A DNA stretch of 64,000 nucleotides from Ligula intestinalis (GCA_036362985.1 JAYGXS010000004.1:18698333-18762332); one strand, 5' to 3'. Counted from the first letter of the stretch, positions 41,001 to 55,400 are shown. Translations and numbers: made by a program. The notes: generated from the letters alone by a model not told the origin.

Positions 41001-44000
41001 AATCTAACAAGCTGGCTCCAAGAGGAGGACCCTCTTGCATCCGAGGTAGTGGTGATAGGCGGAACGTATCTGGCATCCCTTAGTTCCTTGTTGTATTCTT
41101 TTTTCGTGCTGTGTAGCTCAAAGTAAGATTCTTCCAGCGGGTCCTCTGTGGTGGTTTCGTAGTCTGCACCAGACTCAGTTGACCATGGAGTCTCCGTAGT
41201 GGCCTGGTGCGCGAGAGGGCCTTCGAGAATTACATTAACTCTTGCTAATGATAGTCCCAGCCTATTGTGGGCCTCGCATACTACCTGTATGTCAGTTGTC
41301 CTTAGTCTCCGTGCCATTTTCTCATCGATATTAAGGCGACTCGGAAAGTTGTGTGCAGTAGGTCCTCGGCGCCTTGCAATCGTGTTCCGTCCCAGTACTC
41401 GCCCGCTGGTGGCATCTCTCCAGTAGAGTCGCGGCGGAGGGTCGCCTGAGCTGATGCACTCGAGCACCAACCGTGTATTCTTGCCTGTCTTTACTGTGTA
41501 TTGCTCCTAAAACAACAGACAACGTAGTGCATATTCTAAATAATCAAACGCCCCAAATAACGCATATACCATGTCTACTGTTAATACATCAGTAACTGTA
41601 ATTTAAAACACATAAATCGAATTTACTTGCCTGACTTCCTTCAAGGCGGCGTGTCGTGTCTCTGAGGTAGATACTTGGGCGTCTTGGGGCCATACAAGCT
41701 AGGCCTGATGGCTGCGTGGCTACATCAACAAAGTTTCTCGGCATAATTATTTGTGCATAACCAGTCCCTTCTGTCAGGGTTGCTACTGTCAGACAGGGAA
41801 TCATGCGCCGAATTTTCTCGAGCGCGTCAGCTGGCCCATGAGTTCCATTTTGTTCGCCGTCGATAAGCCAAGAAAGTTCACAATTGCAGTGGATAGGATT
41901 ACCAGCCAGTCGAACGTCGAGCTTGCTCAAACGAACAAGGGCTTTCGGCGATTTGGTGATCTCGGCTGGCAGGGTCGTGATCTGGTTGTTTCTCAAGTCT
42001 AGTTCCAAAAGTCTGGGTGTCCATCTGTCCAGCTCTTCCAGATACTCCCAGGGCAGCTCGTCAATCAGATTGTCATGGACAATTAGACTCCTTAGTCTGG
42101 GCATTTCGGGCAGTCCCAGTGCCGGCGCATCAGCCAGACGCAGACGCTTCAAACCCGTCCTACTGGCGTCCAGACGAACCAGGCTTCCAGCCAGCGCCCG
42201 AAATCCATCCATTCGGGGTATCCTTGTGAATCGGCTCCCAGCTAGCGTCACTTCTGCGCTTTCCGTCAGCTTGAGTAAATCCAAGTCCTCAATCTAAACC
42301 AGGGAATCATGTATATGGTAAAAGAACCCTGGTTTCCATTGCCGACAATATTGTGTAAGAGTGCTAAATAAGATGACAGTCGTTGAAACTAGGTTTGGGT
42401 AATTTGAACTGTCAGTGCAGAGTGCAGACAAGACGTGTCGGGGAACTAAAACCCAGCGACGTTGACTGCACACATGTGTACGTAAAAAGAAGCATCGAGA
42501 GTTGTATCATTCGAATCATTGTCAGATGTTTCTGAAAACGAAAACTATCACATCTTTCTTGCGTCCTCACAGAAGCCTCAACACATCATTGGGAGCCACA
42601 TCCCACAGTAATCCCTGCTACTACATTGTACACCCGGTTTGCACATATTTACGAGAAGAATAGCTGTCTACATTATATTGTCTACCATTCACATGGATGC
42701 CTTGGTGGTTTCGATGTTTTTTTTTACTGCGGCCAACCAGCTAACAGAAAAGGAATAAATTAGTCGTACGCAGTCTGGACACCTGATACAAATATACCAA
42801 ATAAATATATCGCATTTTTAGCGGCTTTTCATAAAGGCAAGGTTGCAAGCTTCTAGATCCGATGCATTATGCATCCGTCCGTCGGTAGGTCGTTCTTAAA
42901 AGAAAGAAGAAATAAAATCGGTCAATGCGACTAACCGAACGCCTATGGACGTGATCACCAACCAATCCTAGCGCATTTATCGCATTTCTGAAGAATGCCC
43001 AGAGAACAAATGCGTACGGAATAGCCTCGGGGCTCCCTCAAAGGTCCTTCAATCTGTTACTGCGTGGGGCTGTAAATGTTTGGGTTTGGGCCCTGCAGTA
43101 TTTAGGTCATTATTCGGAAAACACGGGTGGCTCCCGTTTTTCCTACAAGTAGATTTCTCACCGTGTTGTAGAATAAAGGTCCTAGGCAATATTTACTGTC
43201 CGGGACTTGGTGCGGGTGTGTTCGCACAACATATTTTGTTTGCCTGAACTTTGGCAGTCTCGTAGACCAACCCAAATTCTGGACATGTGATATCACGCTA
43301 TCTTTAGCGTTAAGCGAGTCCTGCGCTCCCCCCCCCCCTTGGCTGCAGTTTGATCTTTGTCAGTGATTTTTGCCACAAGCAAGCAAGCACGTAAGGTTAA
43401 TTGGTCATCTCGGCTGCAAAAGCACTGGTGTGGCGGTACTCTTCGAATTTTTCGTTGTGTGTCTGGCTCGCGACATGGGGTTCAAAATGACACAGGGTCT
43501 TAGTAAAAGTGCTGTGTAGGGTGGCGATGACTCTACATGATTCAGATAGACTACCAGCCAATCACTTTTTGACGGCGTGTAATGCTAACCAGCTGTGCAA
43601 GAGACCCGCTCCTAATTACCCATGGGTAGAACCGTAGAAAAGATTATGCGTACACTCCTCGCTGACTAGGTATTACACTATATATAGTCGCTGTGCGCCT
43701 TGGCCTCCTAGTTGTCCTGTTTCTGACGTAGACTCGTGTTAACAATTCAAAAGAACCTGGGAATAACCCTTGTCGGCCTTTGATCATTGAATACAATCAT
43801 TCCATGAGGTGACGCAATTAAGAAGCGGTCGAAACTATTCAGCGCCCAATGGAAGTTGGGTTCAGAAATGTGGCTGGTTTCAAGACGGAACAAGAATGCC
43901 CCGTTTTGTCTTGCGGGCGTAAACTGTCAATAATCCGTCAATCAAGGCGATAAACGCAGACCTAGCTGCCCGCTAATGAGGCTATGCTCATGCGGTGCGC

Positions 44001-45929
44001 GTATTCATTACTCATCAGACCAGCTCCCCGAAACCGCAGTTATTAGTCAGTTTGCTTCCCAGGTATGATGCCTGCAAATGCCTACTAATTGGCCATTTTT
44101 TACCAACTTACCAAATTGTCGCTCAGGTCTAACTTATCTAGCTTGAGAGCAAAATCTGCAGCACCCTGACTGTTGATGCGGAGTTGGTGTTTCCGGACAG
44201 CCACTTCACGGAGAGCCGCCCCGCTGGCAGCAAGGAGGCGGGTAATCTGTTGGACGGGGACGCTAGTGTTGACCAATCGCAGCACCCGCAACCCCCTCAG
44301 CCTTCCGATGGCTGGCTCGGCCAGTAGGCTTTTGAGGAGTGGACAGTGGGAGATAGTGATCTCCTCGTAGGTCCAATTAGGGTTGAAGAGATCGGTTCGC
44401 AGTTCGCCGAGAGACGGGGCATCATCTAGAGCGAGGGAGGAACAAGCAACCACATACAGCAGTTCTGTCAATTATTGAGTGATGTGCTGGGAGGCAGTTT
44501 TTTTTTCTCATAAGCATCCTACTTACCGATTATGAGTCGCTTGAGGTTTTTCACGCCGCGAAAGGCTGCCCCATCCACCTGCTCGATTGGACAGTTGGTT
44601 ACTTCAAGGTGCTCCAAGCAGGGCAGATTGGCAAAGCTGTCGGCTGGAATCTGCCTGATCGGCTCGGCGTTAGTGGTTTTGTTGAAAAGGTTGCAGGAAA
44701 GTACGAGACAGTTTGTTGACTCCGGTAGTTCTACAGGAGAAGGAAAAGGTACAGAGGTTGGACTGAGTTTGTCAAGTCGGGTGGGTTTGCAAGTTCGATT
44801 GCTAACACATTTACACCATCGTAGGCTCGCTATATTCACTGGGCTCACAACGATAACCGGTTTATCTAAAGACTCATCTACAATTGGCCCTCTCAGACGG
44901 GATTTCCATGTCCTGTTGGGTAACAGGCTATTATAGGTAACAGCACGGAGACCACAAACGCAGAATTCTGTAGTGAGCAAGAGTGGTTATATAAATGAGA
45001 CTTTCCAGGGGTGCAAAAAACAGGGCAAACAAAAACAGGAAGATAGTTGGTAAAAATATTATAAAAAACTAATAGATAGTAACGAAAAAGCGCGCAATAA
45101 TTAAAAATAAATTAAAATAATAAATTGAGTCGGATAAACTAAAAAATTACAATTAAAAACTAGGATTAAAAATTAAAATTAAAAATAAATTACTACCAGT
45201 CACGTATTACAAAATTCTGGGGTTTTAGGTTTCCGCGGCGTTGCCATCCAGATTTTGTGAAAATTGAAAACGAATTTCACCATTATTCTGCATGATTTGT
45301 TTGTACGAGTGGTTATCAGGCCATCACATCGTTTTATCTGAGTCAACTCGACTAAACGATAGGGATTATCATCTCTATTTGAGCATCTTGACAGTCTGCC
45401 TGTTGTACACCGAAAATGTGACAACAGTCCCATGCGTCCCTTATTTCACTTGACTATTTATTCGATTTGGGAGGCACAGTTCGCAACCTGTAGATTCTTA
45501 TGGCTTATTTATTTTGGACTGCTTGCGCATCTGCGACAATTGTAAACACATTTCTGCAGTCGCAACTAACGCAAAGTAGGATTATAGGGGCCTATAAGAT
45601 TAGTGCGCTGGTTGAAGGTAATAGGTGTTTTGAAATTTTTAACCTAATCAGATTTAATTTGAACGATTTGCTCAGCGCAACTAAATTTGACTGTTTTTTT
45701 TTGCCGAAGATTTCTTTAATGACCATGCGCCCAATGAAACACTTTGTTTGACTTTTTATGCAGTGGTTTGCTGATTTGCATTTTTATTTCGATTTCCGCT
45801 TATCGCTTAGGCTTAAAATACAATCTCGGGGATATCCTTGGTTTTTTATTCACCAAATCTCTCACTTCGTCGTAAATTTGCACTGGCTATTCATCCTCTA
45901 TTTGCTAATCCTCTGGTCTATGAGGCCTC

Positions 45930-45960
<31 letters not shown>

Positions 45961-46373
45961 TCACTCAGGAATGTGCGAACACCGATCGAATAGACTTCCG
46001 AACTAAACAAAGTTCGTGTGGTGGTCAGAGGTCCCCAACGGGTGACCGCCTGCCAGGCCAATTCCGGCCAAGTCATAATAGCAGTAAGTGGGGTATGACA
46101 GCATCTGGGGGTAACTTGATACAGAAATGATTTGGGCTTATTAGCCTTCATCAGCCAAGCATAACCCTGAACACCAGCTGGTCAGACAACACAAACAAAC
46201 GCACTAACAGACGGCGCAGTTGGTCCACCACTGGTGTCTATCAGATGGGTCATAAGCACTTCATCGAACCGCAGTTCATCAGCGCCTCGCCACCTGCCAT
46301 TTGCTGTCACTGCTGATCGGGTATATATTCACTCAGAAATGTGCGAACACCGATCGAATAGGCTTCCGAACTA

Positions 46374-46404
<31 letters not shown>

Positions 46405-49400
46405 CGTACTTCGCACGTGCAGTGGCAAGGGAATATTTTTAGTTTGTTGATACAGTTGCTGTTTCGAGTGTTCATACTGACCACAATTGTTTCAAGTTTA
46501 TCCTCCATTTTGTACCTTTTACGCGATGTTTATGTAGCTTGGCTTCAAATAACCTCGGCGTTGTGCTGCACGTGACACCTTTTTAGCGTGCTATAAGAGG
46601 ATATCGTTGAATTTCCTCAAATGACGAAATGTTTGCGATCATGATTGGCATTGGTAACGTGGCCTGAAACTGCTCGTCTCTTAGCTTGAATCCGTAAATG
46701 ATCAACTCCACCTGACCGTAGTTTTTGTCGGTGGACACGGACTCCTCCTCCCTCCCAAGGGCATACCTCGATCTTTCGATCGCTGGTTGTACACAAAGTA
46801 GTCCCTATTCGTCGGAATTAACGGCCGCCCCCGACAAACTAGGCAGATGCCTATGTTCACAAAAGCCATTAAAGCGTCCGAAGGTGATGTCGCGTTTGCA
46901 GTCCGTGTACCATCATTTTACCTCCACCCCCCTCCCCTCTGCTGACTGCAGACCTTGGCTTAGCAACTAGCTCTCCCTAATGGCTCCGCTCACCATCGCT
47001 TACGTCATAGTCCCCGTGGCACACTATTTATTTGTCTGTGACGGTGGTGCGCACTTGGACCCGAGACTTGTACGCGGTAGCGTAAACTGCCAAAACTGTA
47101 CGTCTATCAGCGCACAGTTTTGGCAGCCAGCCGTAGTGGCGCTGGTAGCACAGTGGACTATGGCCTCTCTGTGTGTTCATTCACTCACTCCGCGATCAAG
47201 GTGCAGACGTGCTTACGTCATTTGGTGTGTCCACCTGCCTACGCTCGTCATCCTCACGCGAGGGGGGGGGAAACCAGTTATCCGTGGCTGACGCCCACGC
47301 ACTCCGTGCACGTGCCGGTGATTTTCACTCCTCCGCGTACTCGGCCCATGATCATTACTCATAGCCTACCCCCTATTTTCCCCCCGCAGTCCAATGCCCC
47401 CTACATGTCCATCTGGCCATGTGGGCGGTGTGAAACGATGATTTTTCGTCATAAAACATTTCTCAAGTTTCCTGTTTTCACTATCAATGCAGTTGTACAA
47501 GGCCGAGGACATAGGCTTGCCAAATAGACTTATCTAAATGCGAGACGGCTTTTAACTGTCCCGTTAAGGGATGTAGGACAAATTCTGATAGCTAGGATCT
47601 TTTCTGATGTGTGACACGAGGGTGGGGGGCAAGTCCGTTATTTCTTGGGAGGAAAGGCTTTGGTATATACAAAGAGGCGATTGGTTTGTGACGACTGAGA
47701 GAAAGATGCCCTTAATCGTTGCAACAATACTTTTATTGGCCTGAAAGTCTCGTACTGAAACCCACCACCTGGAGTATAATTCTCGCGTGATGTGCCGTCA
47801 TAATCGCATTACGAATCTGAGATTCCAGGCCAATGAAGGCAGTATTTTAATGCTATGAGACACTCCTGTCTCTCTCGAAGCTTCCCCTACCAGTCTCCTC
47901 CGCCCACGGCTTTTTATTACAAAGCATGTCCAACTGTGTCCCCAGAGCAAGATAACTTTGCAGAAGTGGCCTGCGACAATTTGCTTGATTCCCAGGCATT
48001 TCTGCGGACTTGTGCGATCTTGGCTACGGTACTCACATCTAAGCGCATGGTGTCTTCTGTCTGCCTGTTGCGTTAGCACTTTTGGATCCCAAGTACTTCC
48101 ATCAAAGCCGCTCACGTCATGCTTGCAGCATTGCTTTGAACGAAATTAAAGTGGATGTGCCTGAGTCCAGATATTGTACATTTCACCTCGAATTTGCCCT
48201 TCTAAACCACAGAAATCGGCATAGCTAGCAATGCGATGGATCCGTCAAAGCAAACGGAGACCGGAATGGCCATTTCTGGCTTGTTGGTCGTCATCAGCCA
48301 GCCATCCCCAATCTTAAGGCTTGGAAGCGCAGAGTTTAATACTCTACTGCGGAACTTAATTGTTCCTCTACAAGATTGGCAAGGCACATCTGTTCATCGT
48401 ATTACCGCTCTCAACCGACAAATCAACGAACCCGTGGTGCCGTGGTAGAGTATTAAACTAGACAACCAAAGGTCCGGGCTTTGAATCTCGGGGGTTCCGA
48501 CCCTTGAGGTTGGATATAACTGGCTGGTAATGGCTAACAAGCCAGAAATAGTCATTCTGGTCTCCCTTTGCTTTGTCGCATCCATTCCATCATATAATCA
48601 TAGTCACTAGGTGACGGCCAGGCGGGTCCCAATTGTGAACTCCTGGGCAAAGCGAAACTTAATTGTTCCTCTTCAAGATCGTCGAAGCGCATCTATTTAT
48701 AGCTGGCGATATCCACTCTAAAAAGTTGTGCTGCTCAATGTCGTTTGGAAGTTCAACACTGTCTGGACTGCCAATATATGTACTAGTTGTATCTTTAGAG
48801 ACGAGTTTAATTTCCCCGGAAGTTTTCACTTTAATCGACCTCATTGGCAGAAGTAGGGCTCGATGTACGACAGCCTTACGGCGCCGCTAGTGCGGGCCCG
48901 TTTTATAGTGCTCTACAAAAGGCTACTACTGTGGACTAGGCATTCTCCGAATTTCTTTTTCTCACCTGCGTGATAAATTCCGCTCGCAGTCAGTAAAGTG
49001 AGCGTTAGGGAACCTGTCAAGTCATTGGTAGTCCTCTACATTGGAAGAGGATAGGCATATTTTTGCTAGTAGTAGTAGTAGTCAGTAATTGCCCCTTGCT
49101 GAGTGTCGACTGACGGTTGCCTATTCCCTGTAAATTTCGTTTTAGTTTATATTTTCTTTCTGTTCACTCTTGCTAGCACATATTTTTAATTTATTTTTTC
49201 GTGCCGACAAGCTCGCGATCACCAGTACGTAGGCACCAAAACCGTTTAAAAAAAGAACTACACGGGTTGCAAATGAGTGATGCCGATATGCTCATCGACA
49301 TGCCCAAAGGCTTGTGATGGCGCAGTCTTAAAGAAATACCAATTTTATCCTCTACCTCTTGCTTACCAACAGAACTGATTTGCTATCTCACTCTGTCATT

Positions 49401-52400
49401 AAACTTTTCATGTGAAGGAGGGAGTTTTACTGATCCCAGATCTATCTCTATCAACTCCCGCCCTCCCACAAAGCAGAATGCAGACGCGTTTCTACTCCCT
49501 CACAGATCAAAGACGACTATGTTTCAGTATTCTAGGGAAAACGGAGAATTTGCTGGGTTTTTCATAAGGATCCTTTCTAGGAGACTTCGTTTGCCTGTCT
49601 TAAAGTATGAATAAATGCGAATGTTCACGTTCCAAGCGTTGGCACTAGTAGAGAAGAAGGCTGGTTGAACACCGGAACCGTTTGTTTATTGTATTGAGCT
49701 TTCAAACTCCTACAGGAGTTCATCATCTTTATAGAAGACCACCGCTAATCAGGGGCCGAGTAACGTGTTTAGAAGTTCCGCTCATCTGTACTTCTGGGTT
49801 CTAGTCTGATAGCAAGATGGGCTAGTGCACAGCACGAGTAGTCTAAAGGCGTGTGTACCTAAATCCACAAGGTAGCTTATCACTAACCCTATGCCCTGTA
49901 GATTAACTTGCATTCAAGTGATCATTGCATAAAATACAATTATCCGTAGGGTTACCGGAGAGCAAGAGGCGGTTATCGGTTATCTCGATTACTCACTTAT
50001 CTAATTCGTCGGTCCCACTTTAGAATGCTCCGCTTAGCGGTCGCTTTTTAAAGACCACGTTGGAAAATTTATATCCACAATAAATTTGATCAAATGGCCC
50101 TTCATACAGTGTGCATAAATCCACCCAGCTGCATGGATGGTTTTGTTTGGCCCCCTATGTGGGATCTAAAAAGAACCTAGACTCAAATGTAGCTAGAGGC
50201 GCTACTTATTTAAGTTAATCACACGAATAAAAATTGTTTTGGTGTGTAAGAAATCTTTTTGAAAGGCGGTACTGCCTACTAAACCCTACCCAGGGGGGGT
50301 AGGGGGGGGGGGGGGGGGGGGTATTAAAAACGCGTGCACAGAAAGGATTTCAGGTATATATGTACGTATAAATAGTTGACTTTTACAAACGTCACCAGCA
50401 GCATCATCATCATCATTTCAGGAGGCTCACCCTGGGGAATTCCAGTTGGGTTGATGCAGTGAACTCGTATACCGGTATCCGAGAGGGCTTGCATGCAATT
50501 TCCGGGTAATCCATGTACTGCTGGAGGAGAAGCGTAGCAGACAAGTAGAAACAAGAGAACAACTGTCTTCCTCGGAGCTGCTTTCATCCTCTCACAAACT
50601 ATTCCTAGTATATTCGTGCACACTCCACTGGAGCCTGTTGTGTGTTGTGTGTTCAGACGAGTGTCAGCTGTGTGCGCCCGCACGGATACACCTCTCAGTA
50701 TGTGTTGGTGCCGCTGTTGCTGCTGGTACGTGTCTGGGTGTGTTTCTGTGCTACTCGGACGTTAAAATGCGTTTTGGTGCCTGTGATGTATCGGTATTTA
50801 AAGGGGGGCGGGTGGACAGTTAAAAGTTGACGCAGTACAATGACTGCTCCAGCCTCCTCCTCATTGGTCCGCGGCCGTGCGTGCGCGTGCTCGCGTGCGT
50901 GCGTACGCGCCTGTAAATGAACCAGATTCTTTGCGTGTGTGTGTGTGTGTGTGCGCGTGCGCCTGTGCTGTCGTCGTCGTCCGCCGTCGCAGCACACGCA
51001 CACGAGGTCCTCCCGCGTCCTTCCTAGGTGAAACTTTTGTACATCACTGCGTGGGACCACTAAGCGCGAGGCCAGTGTCAATGCGTGTGCGACTTGTCAA
51101 CTGCTTGGTGGTTCCATGAATCTGACATCCCACCCCCCCCCCGAGTTCCTGTTGTCAGGTTCCGCACTTCCGCTTTCCTCTGATATTAAGCGCTCCGCTC
51201 AGTGACTACTCCTGCCACCTCGATAGGAATTTCCATTTTAGGAAGGGCTTTCGCAGTGTGAATGGAGGGTGCCGTAAGGGCGCTATACCGACCCCCGCAA
51301 ACACATATGCACATGCACATCATACGCGGTCCTGCTCGATATGATATCCCGAAAAGTGACTTATGTGACTAATGTGATGGTTAAGGCTAAGGTTGAGGTT
51401 GAGGAATAGCCATTCCTGGCTCATTAGTCATGCAGGGGTCTAAGTCGTGGTTGTGCCTACAATCATCAGGTCGAATCCCAGATTGGAAGTTAGACGGCAA
51501 GAGTCACCAGAATGAGGAGTTTATTGTATACAGAACTTCCAATTGCAGTCTCAGGTGGCAGGGACCACTGGCGAAGCTAGGGCTGGTCCTGACTACGTCT
51601 AGCCAGACCCGGGAGAGTCGACTGTGTATTGTGTGCGGTGATGACAATAGCTTTTACATGGATGTGAAGCGAGTTCAAGTGTTATGTCATTAGTGTGTTG
51701 CCCGAGGGGATGTTGCCTGCAAATGTCTCTGCTGCATCGACCGAGGGGTTATGTATTCAAGTGGCACTTAGGCAGGCGTGCTTATTTGGACGCACGTGTA
51801 CACGCAGGTGTGTGCGCACGTGTGTACGGACTGAGTAAGGTGGGGTGAACTGTCGGGTCCACCGGTACGCCGAAGAACATGGGGCGTTGACGCAACTGTT
51901 ATCGGTTAACCAGAAGCAGCTGCGAGGTCAAGCCTCGGTGGACGGGGGCGCCAGTAAAGGATAGCATTGGAACAGTTGTTTGTGACGACACGACGTTGGG
52001 GCAGCGAGCCTTGGACAAAGAAGGGGGTAGGCATTGTGGCTGTGGCAGATGCTAGACTACCGACAAAAACGAGGGAGACCGGAGTGACCATTTCTGGCTG
52101 ATTAGCCGTCATCAGCCAGTTACACCCAACCCCCAAACGGTGCCCCACCCGAGCCTCGAACCCACGGCCTTTGGATCAGAAGTCTTACACTCTCTAGCCT
52201 TTGGGCTACGGTCTCGTTGTATCGCAGGTTGCGATCGGGAGATATTGAAATTCGTTGATAGCAGATGCTAGGCAGATATCACATTGTTCAGGTTTGAATT
52301 AGTTTTAGGACACGAGAATATTTTTCATTCCTGGAATTTGGCGCAAAATTACCCGTGGGCTTACAAAACCAGGGATTGGATAGGGCTGGCTGATGACGGC

Positions 52401-55400
52401 TAATCAGCCAGAAATAGTCATTCCGTTACTAGTCGCTATTCGACTGCCTACGAGGGCTGTTGGTTGAGTCCCAAGGTACACCGGGACGAGCATGGTCCGT
52501 AACTTGATAGGTGAGCCCCACACTATCAAAAGTTCACTGTATGCGTTGTAGAAGGTCCGTAAACACTGCCGAACTGTCTAAGCCAAATCGCCAGTACTGG
52601 GGAGAGAGATTTCTAGCAACTGGTTGGCTAATCTTTTTGAAGATAGGCGTTTCTTTTCGGCTTCTACTGAATCCCTTTGCTCTCTCTCTCTATGATGGCA
52701 GCGAACGAGGCTGGTGAGGCGGGGGATGAAAGCTGTTTTCTGGCTTGTGGTTTCACATTACCGTCACGTTTGTATCCTATCCCCTCCTATCCTAAGACCG
52801 GCCCTCCTGTAGGCGTGACCGCGATTTTGCCTATTTGGTAGTGGTGTGTGCGGCATTGTCCAAACAAGGCTCTGTGGCCGCCGAATTTCAGGCCATAAGG
52901 GGGTAGGGAGGAAAGGGGGAGGGAGAGGGGAGAGACAAGGACCACACTGTCCCACTAGGGATTGACCGGTTCCCACAGAGAGGATCGCCTCACTTCTGGC
53001 CAACGCCGGCGTCTTGTTATGTAGACCACTGTTTGCATCCCGGGTGGGCCTTGTGGTTTTTGTCCGTATTTAGCCATAATCCTCCTCCAAAACAGGCGCC
53101 TCACAAAGTGCGCATTCTTGGCATCTGACTGGTTTTTGCCCTGACTATCGGCCGCCCGACCGTCCGCCGCATGGGGTCTGCCGAACATGTCCGACGTCTT
53201 CAGATAAGTTTTGTTTTGCATCCAACTGACTTGAAGCTTTTCTCTGCTTAGCAAAACAAAAGTCACCATTGAGTGGCTGCCCTTTTTAAAGTGCTGCCTG
53301 CCATTTGATGTACAGATGAAGCCAACCGTCATTGATGAACCTTCACCGATGGCTAACGAAACTCACTTGTCCCGCTTTGCCTTGGGTCTCATTTTTCGGG
53401 CCCTGACAGCAGCCTTATTGGTAAGTAGTCTTAAGCAGATAGTATTGTTAGCAAAGACGAAGTAGACTGGAATGCCCATTTCTGACTTATTAGCCGCCAT
53501 AAGCCAGTGGTTAGAGCGTTAAACTCTGATCAACTGGGTCGTAGGTTCGAGCCTCGGAAGGGGAGGGGTGCACCACTTGGAGCTGAAACTGACTGCCTGT
53601 CTTCCAATCTGGCATCCCGACAGCTGAGAGGCTTTTAAAGTGTATGAAATGACTGTCTAAAGAGCGGCGGGGAGGGCTGCCTATGCCCGTCTATTGCCGT
53701 GGCAAGGGTGTACAAACAATTTTAACTTCTGGACGGGAGTTCATTCATGCATACTTCAGTTGAGAACTTAATTGGGCCATTTTGGAAAACAGGCAGGATG
53801 ATGAATCTTGCTTTTCACTCAGTGATGTGGTTGTTTAAGCTACCAGCGACTTGCTCAAAATCCCGTGCCTCCCAGAGTGTCATGTGTTCACACTGTACTT
53901 TGGAGACATGTGTTTGCTGCCGTTCCGTCGTTTAGCTAGAACACTGACTGCCTGCTGACGTGCCAATGATAACCATAAGTGGTATTATGGAAGCCGTCAG
54001 AAAGATGTAAATTATCTGCCGTCTAGTTGTCCCGACATCTTAAGGTTAGTACTTCGACGCCAGAAAAAAAACGCGTTCACTGGAGAGTCCGTCAATGCTG
54101 CGCTAAAGATCACAGCAGCACCGTTCTTGCTCCGCATCCAAGGCCAGGTACTTAATCTAAACCCCTCGCAGACGGTAGTATAGCAAATAGATAGCAGTCA
54201 GTGGAGCATATCCGGTTTCCCCTATCGGTGAGCGCATTTCCCGTGATAGTGCTTTTCTGCCTTATCGGTGTGCATAGGCGTTATTGTCACAACGTCCACC
54301 CCCCTCCCCGTTTATCGAATCACTTTGGAAGGCGGCCTGCTTCACCCTGGCAGCTAACGGGACCCGTCTGGCGTGCACATATAGCTAATGTGTCCGGTGA
54401 TGATTAATGCGACCAGGTAGCGTAAACTTTCGCGTGATACTGCTAGCGTATTTTAAAAAAAACTATTTAGCTCTGTTATTTCACCGCCCCTTGTGCATTT
54501 TTTTCTTCGTATTAGTAGAGTTAACCATGTTGTGTTAAATCTGACAAACGGTAAGAAACCGGAGAAGGGGTCCAACCCCCCCCCCCCATCTCCAGTACTA
54601 TAGGGGGCCCTACGGCGAATTCCATGGAGGGTACGCACTCCTGCGTTTTAACCGTAATCTTGACCCTAGCCCCGCTATAATCCCAGGCTTCACTTTGACA
54701 TTAAGCCTTATTACCTTGGCTTGGCGTAAAGGAAGGAGGGGCGAGTCCCTATTCAACGCGTATTGCCCGAAAAACTGCGCATCATTGGTTCGGGAGAATT
54801 TTAGGTTTTATATACTTCCACGCCCAACTGCAAACCCCAACTGGACCTGTCTCCGTTGTCGTCATTCTCACACCATTCTAAAGCTGTTCTTATCCATTTT
54901 ATGACCATATTTTTTGTCTATCAAACTGTTTCATTCCGTTTTCCGTTTTTTCTCACTTAATCTGAAGTAGGAGTAATGCCTTTTTTTCAAAGCGACTACT
55001 TTAAGCGACAAGCTCTCGACTTTTATAAGCCATTTTGACCAACACTTCAGAAAAGTCAAGGCTGTGGTTGTTCGGACGTTGGTCTGAGGGGGGAGGGGGG
55101 GGGGGGGTGGGAAGAGACTAAGATCGACGCCTCAGTGCATTTTCCTCGTTGCAACAATCTGATGCGCTTGAAACTACCACGGTGCGCTAAGAGTCGTAGT
55201 TTAGAGAGTTGCCAACTGATGGGATAGCTAGAATCCCGCGGTCATCCCAGTCTGCGTTCTGTGGACTGGCTAACTGGCTATGTTTTTGGCGCCTTTGTGG
55301 AACTATACGGTTGCTTTTTGTTGTGTTGTCCTTGTTTCATGCATCGGTCTACAAAGTCTCTGAGGTAAACATTGCGGGAAAAAATCAAACAAGTAATTGA

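Noticed and set aside
53500..53560. tRNA gene candidate
   Set aside because: A- and B-box-like blocks are present, but no acceptor stem pairs and it is linked to a SINE-like body.
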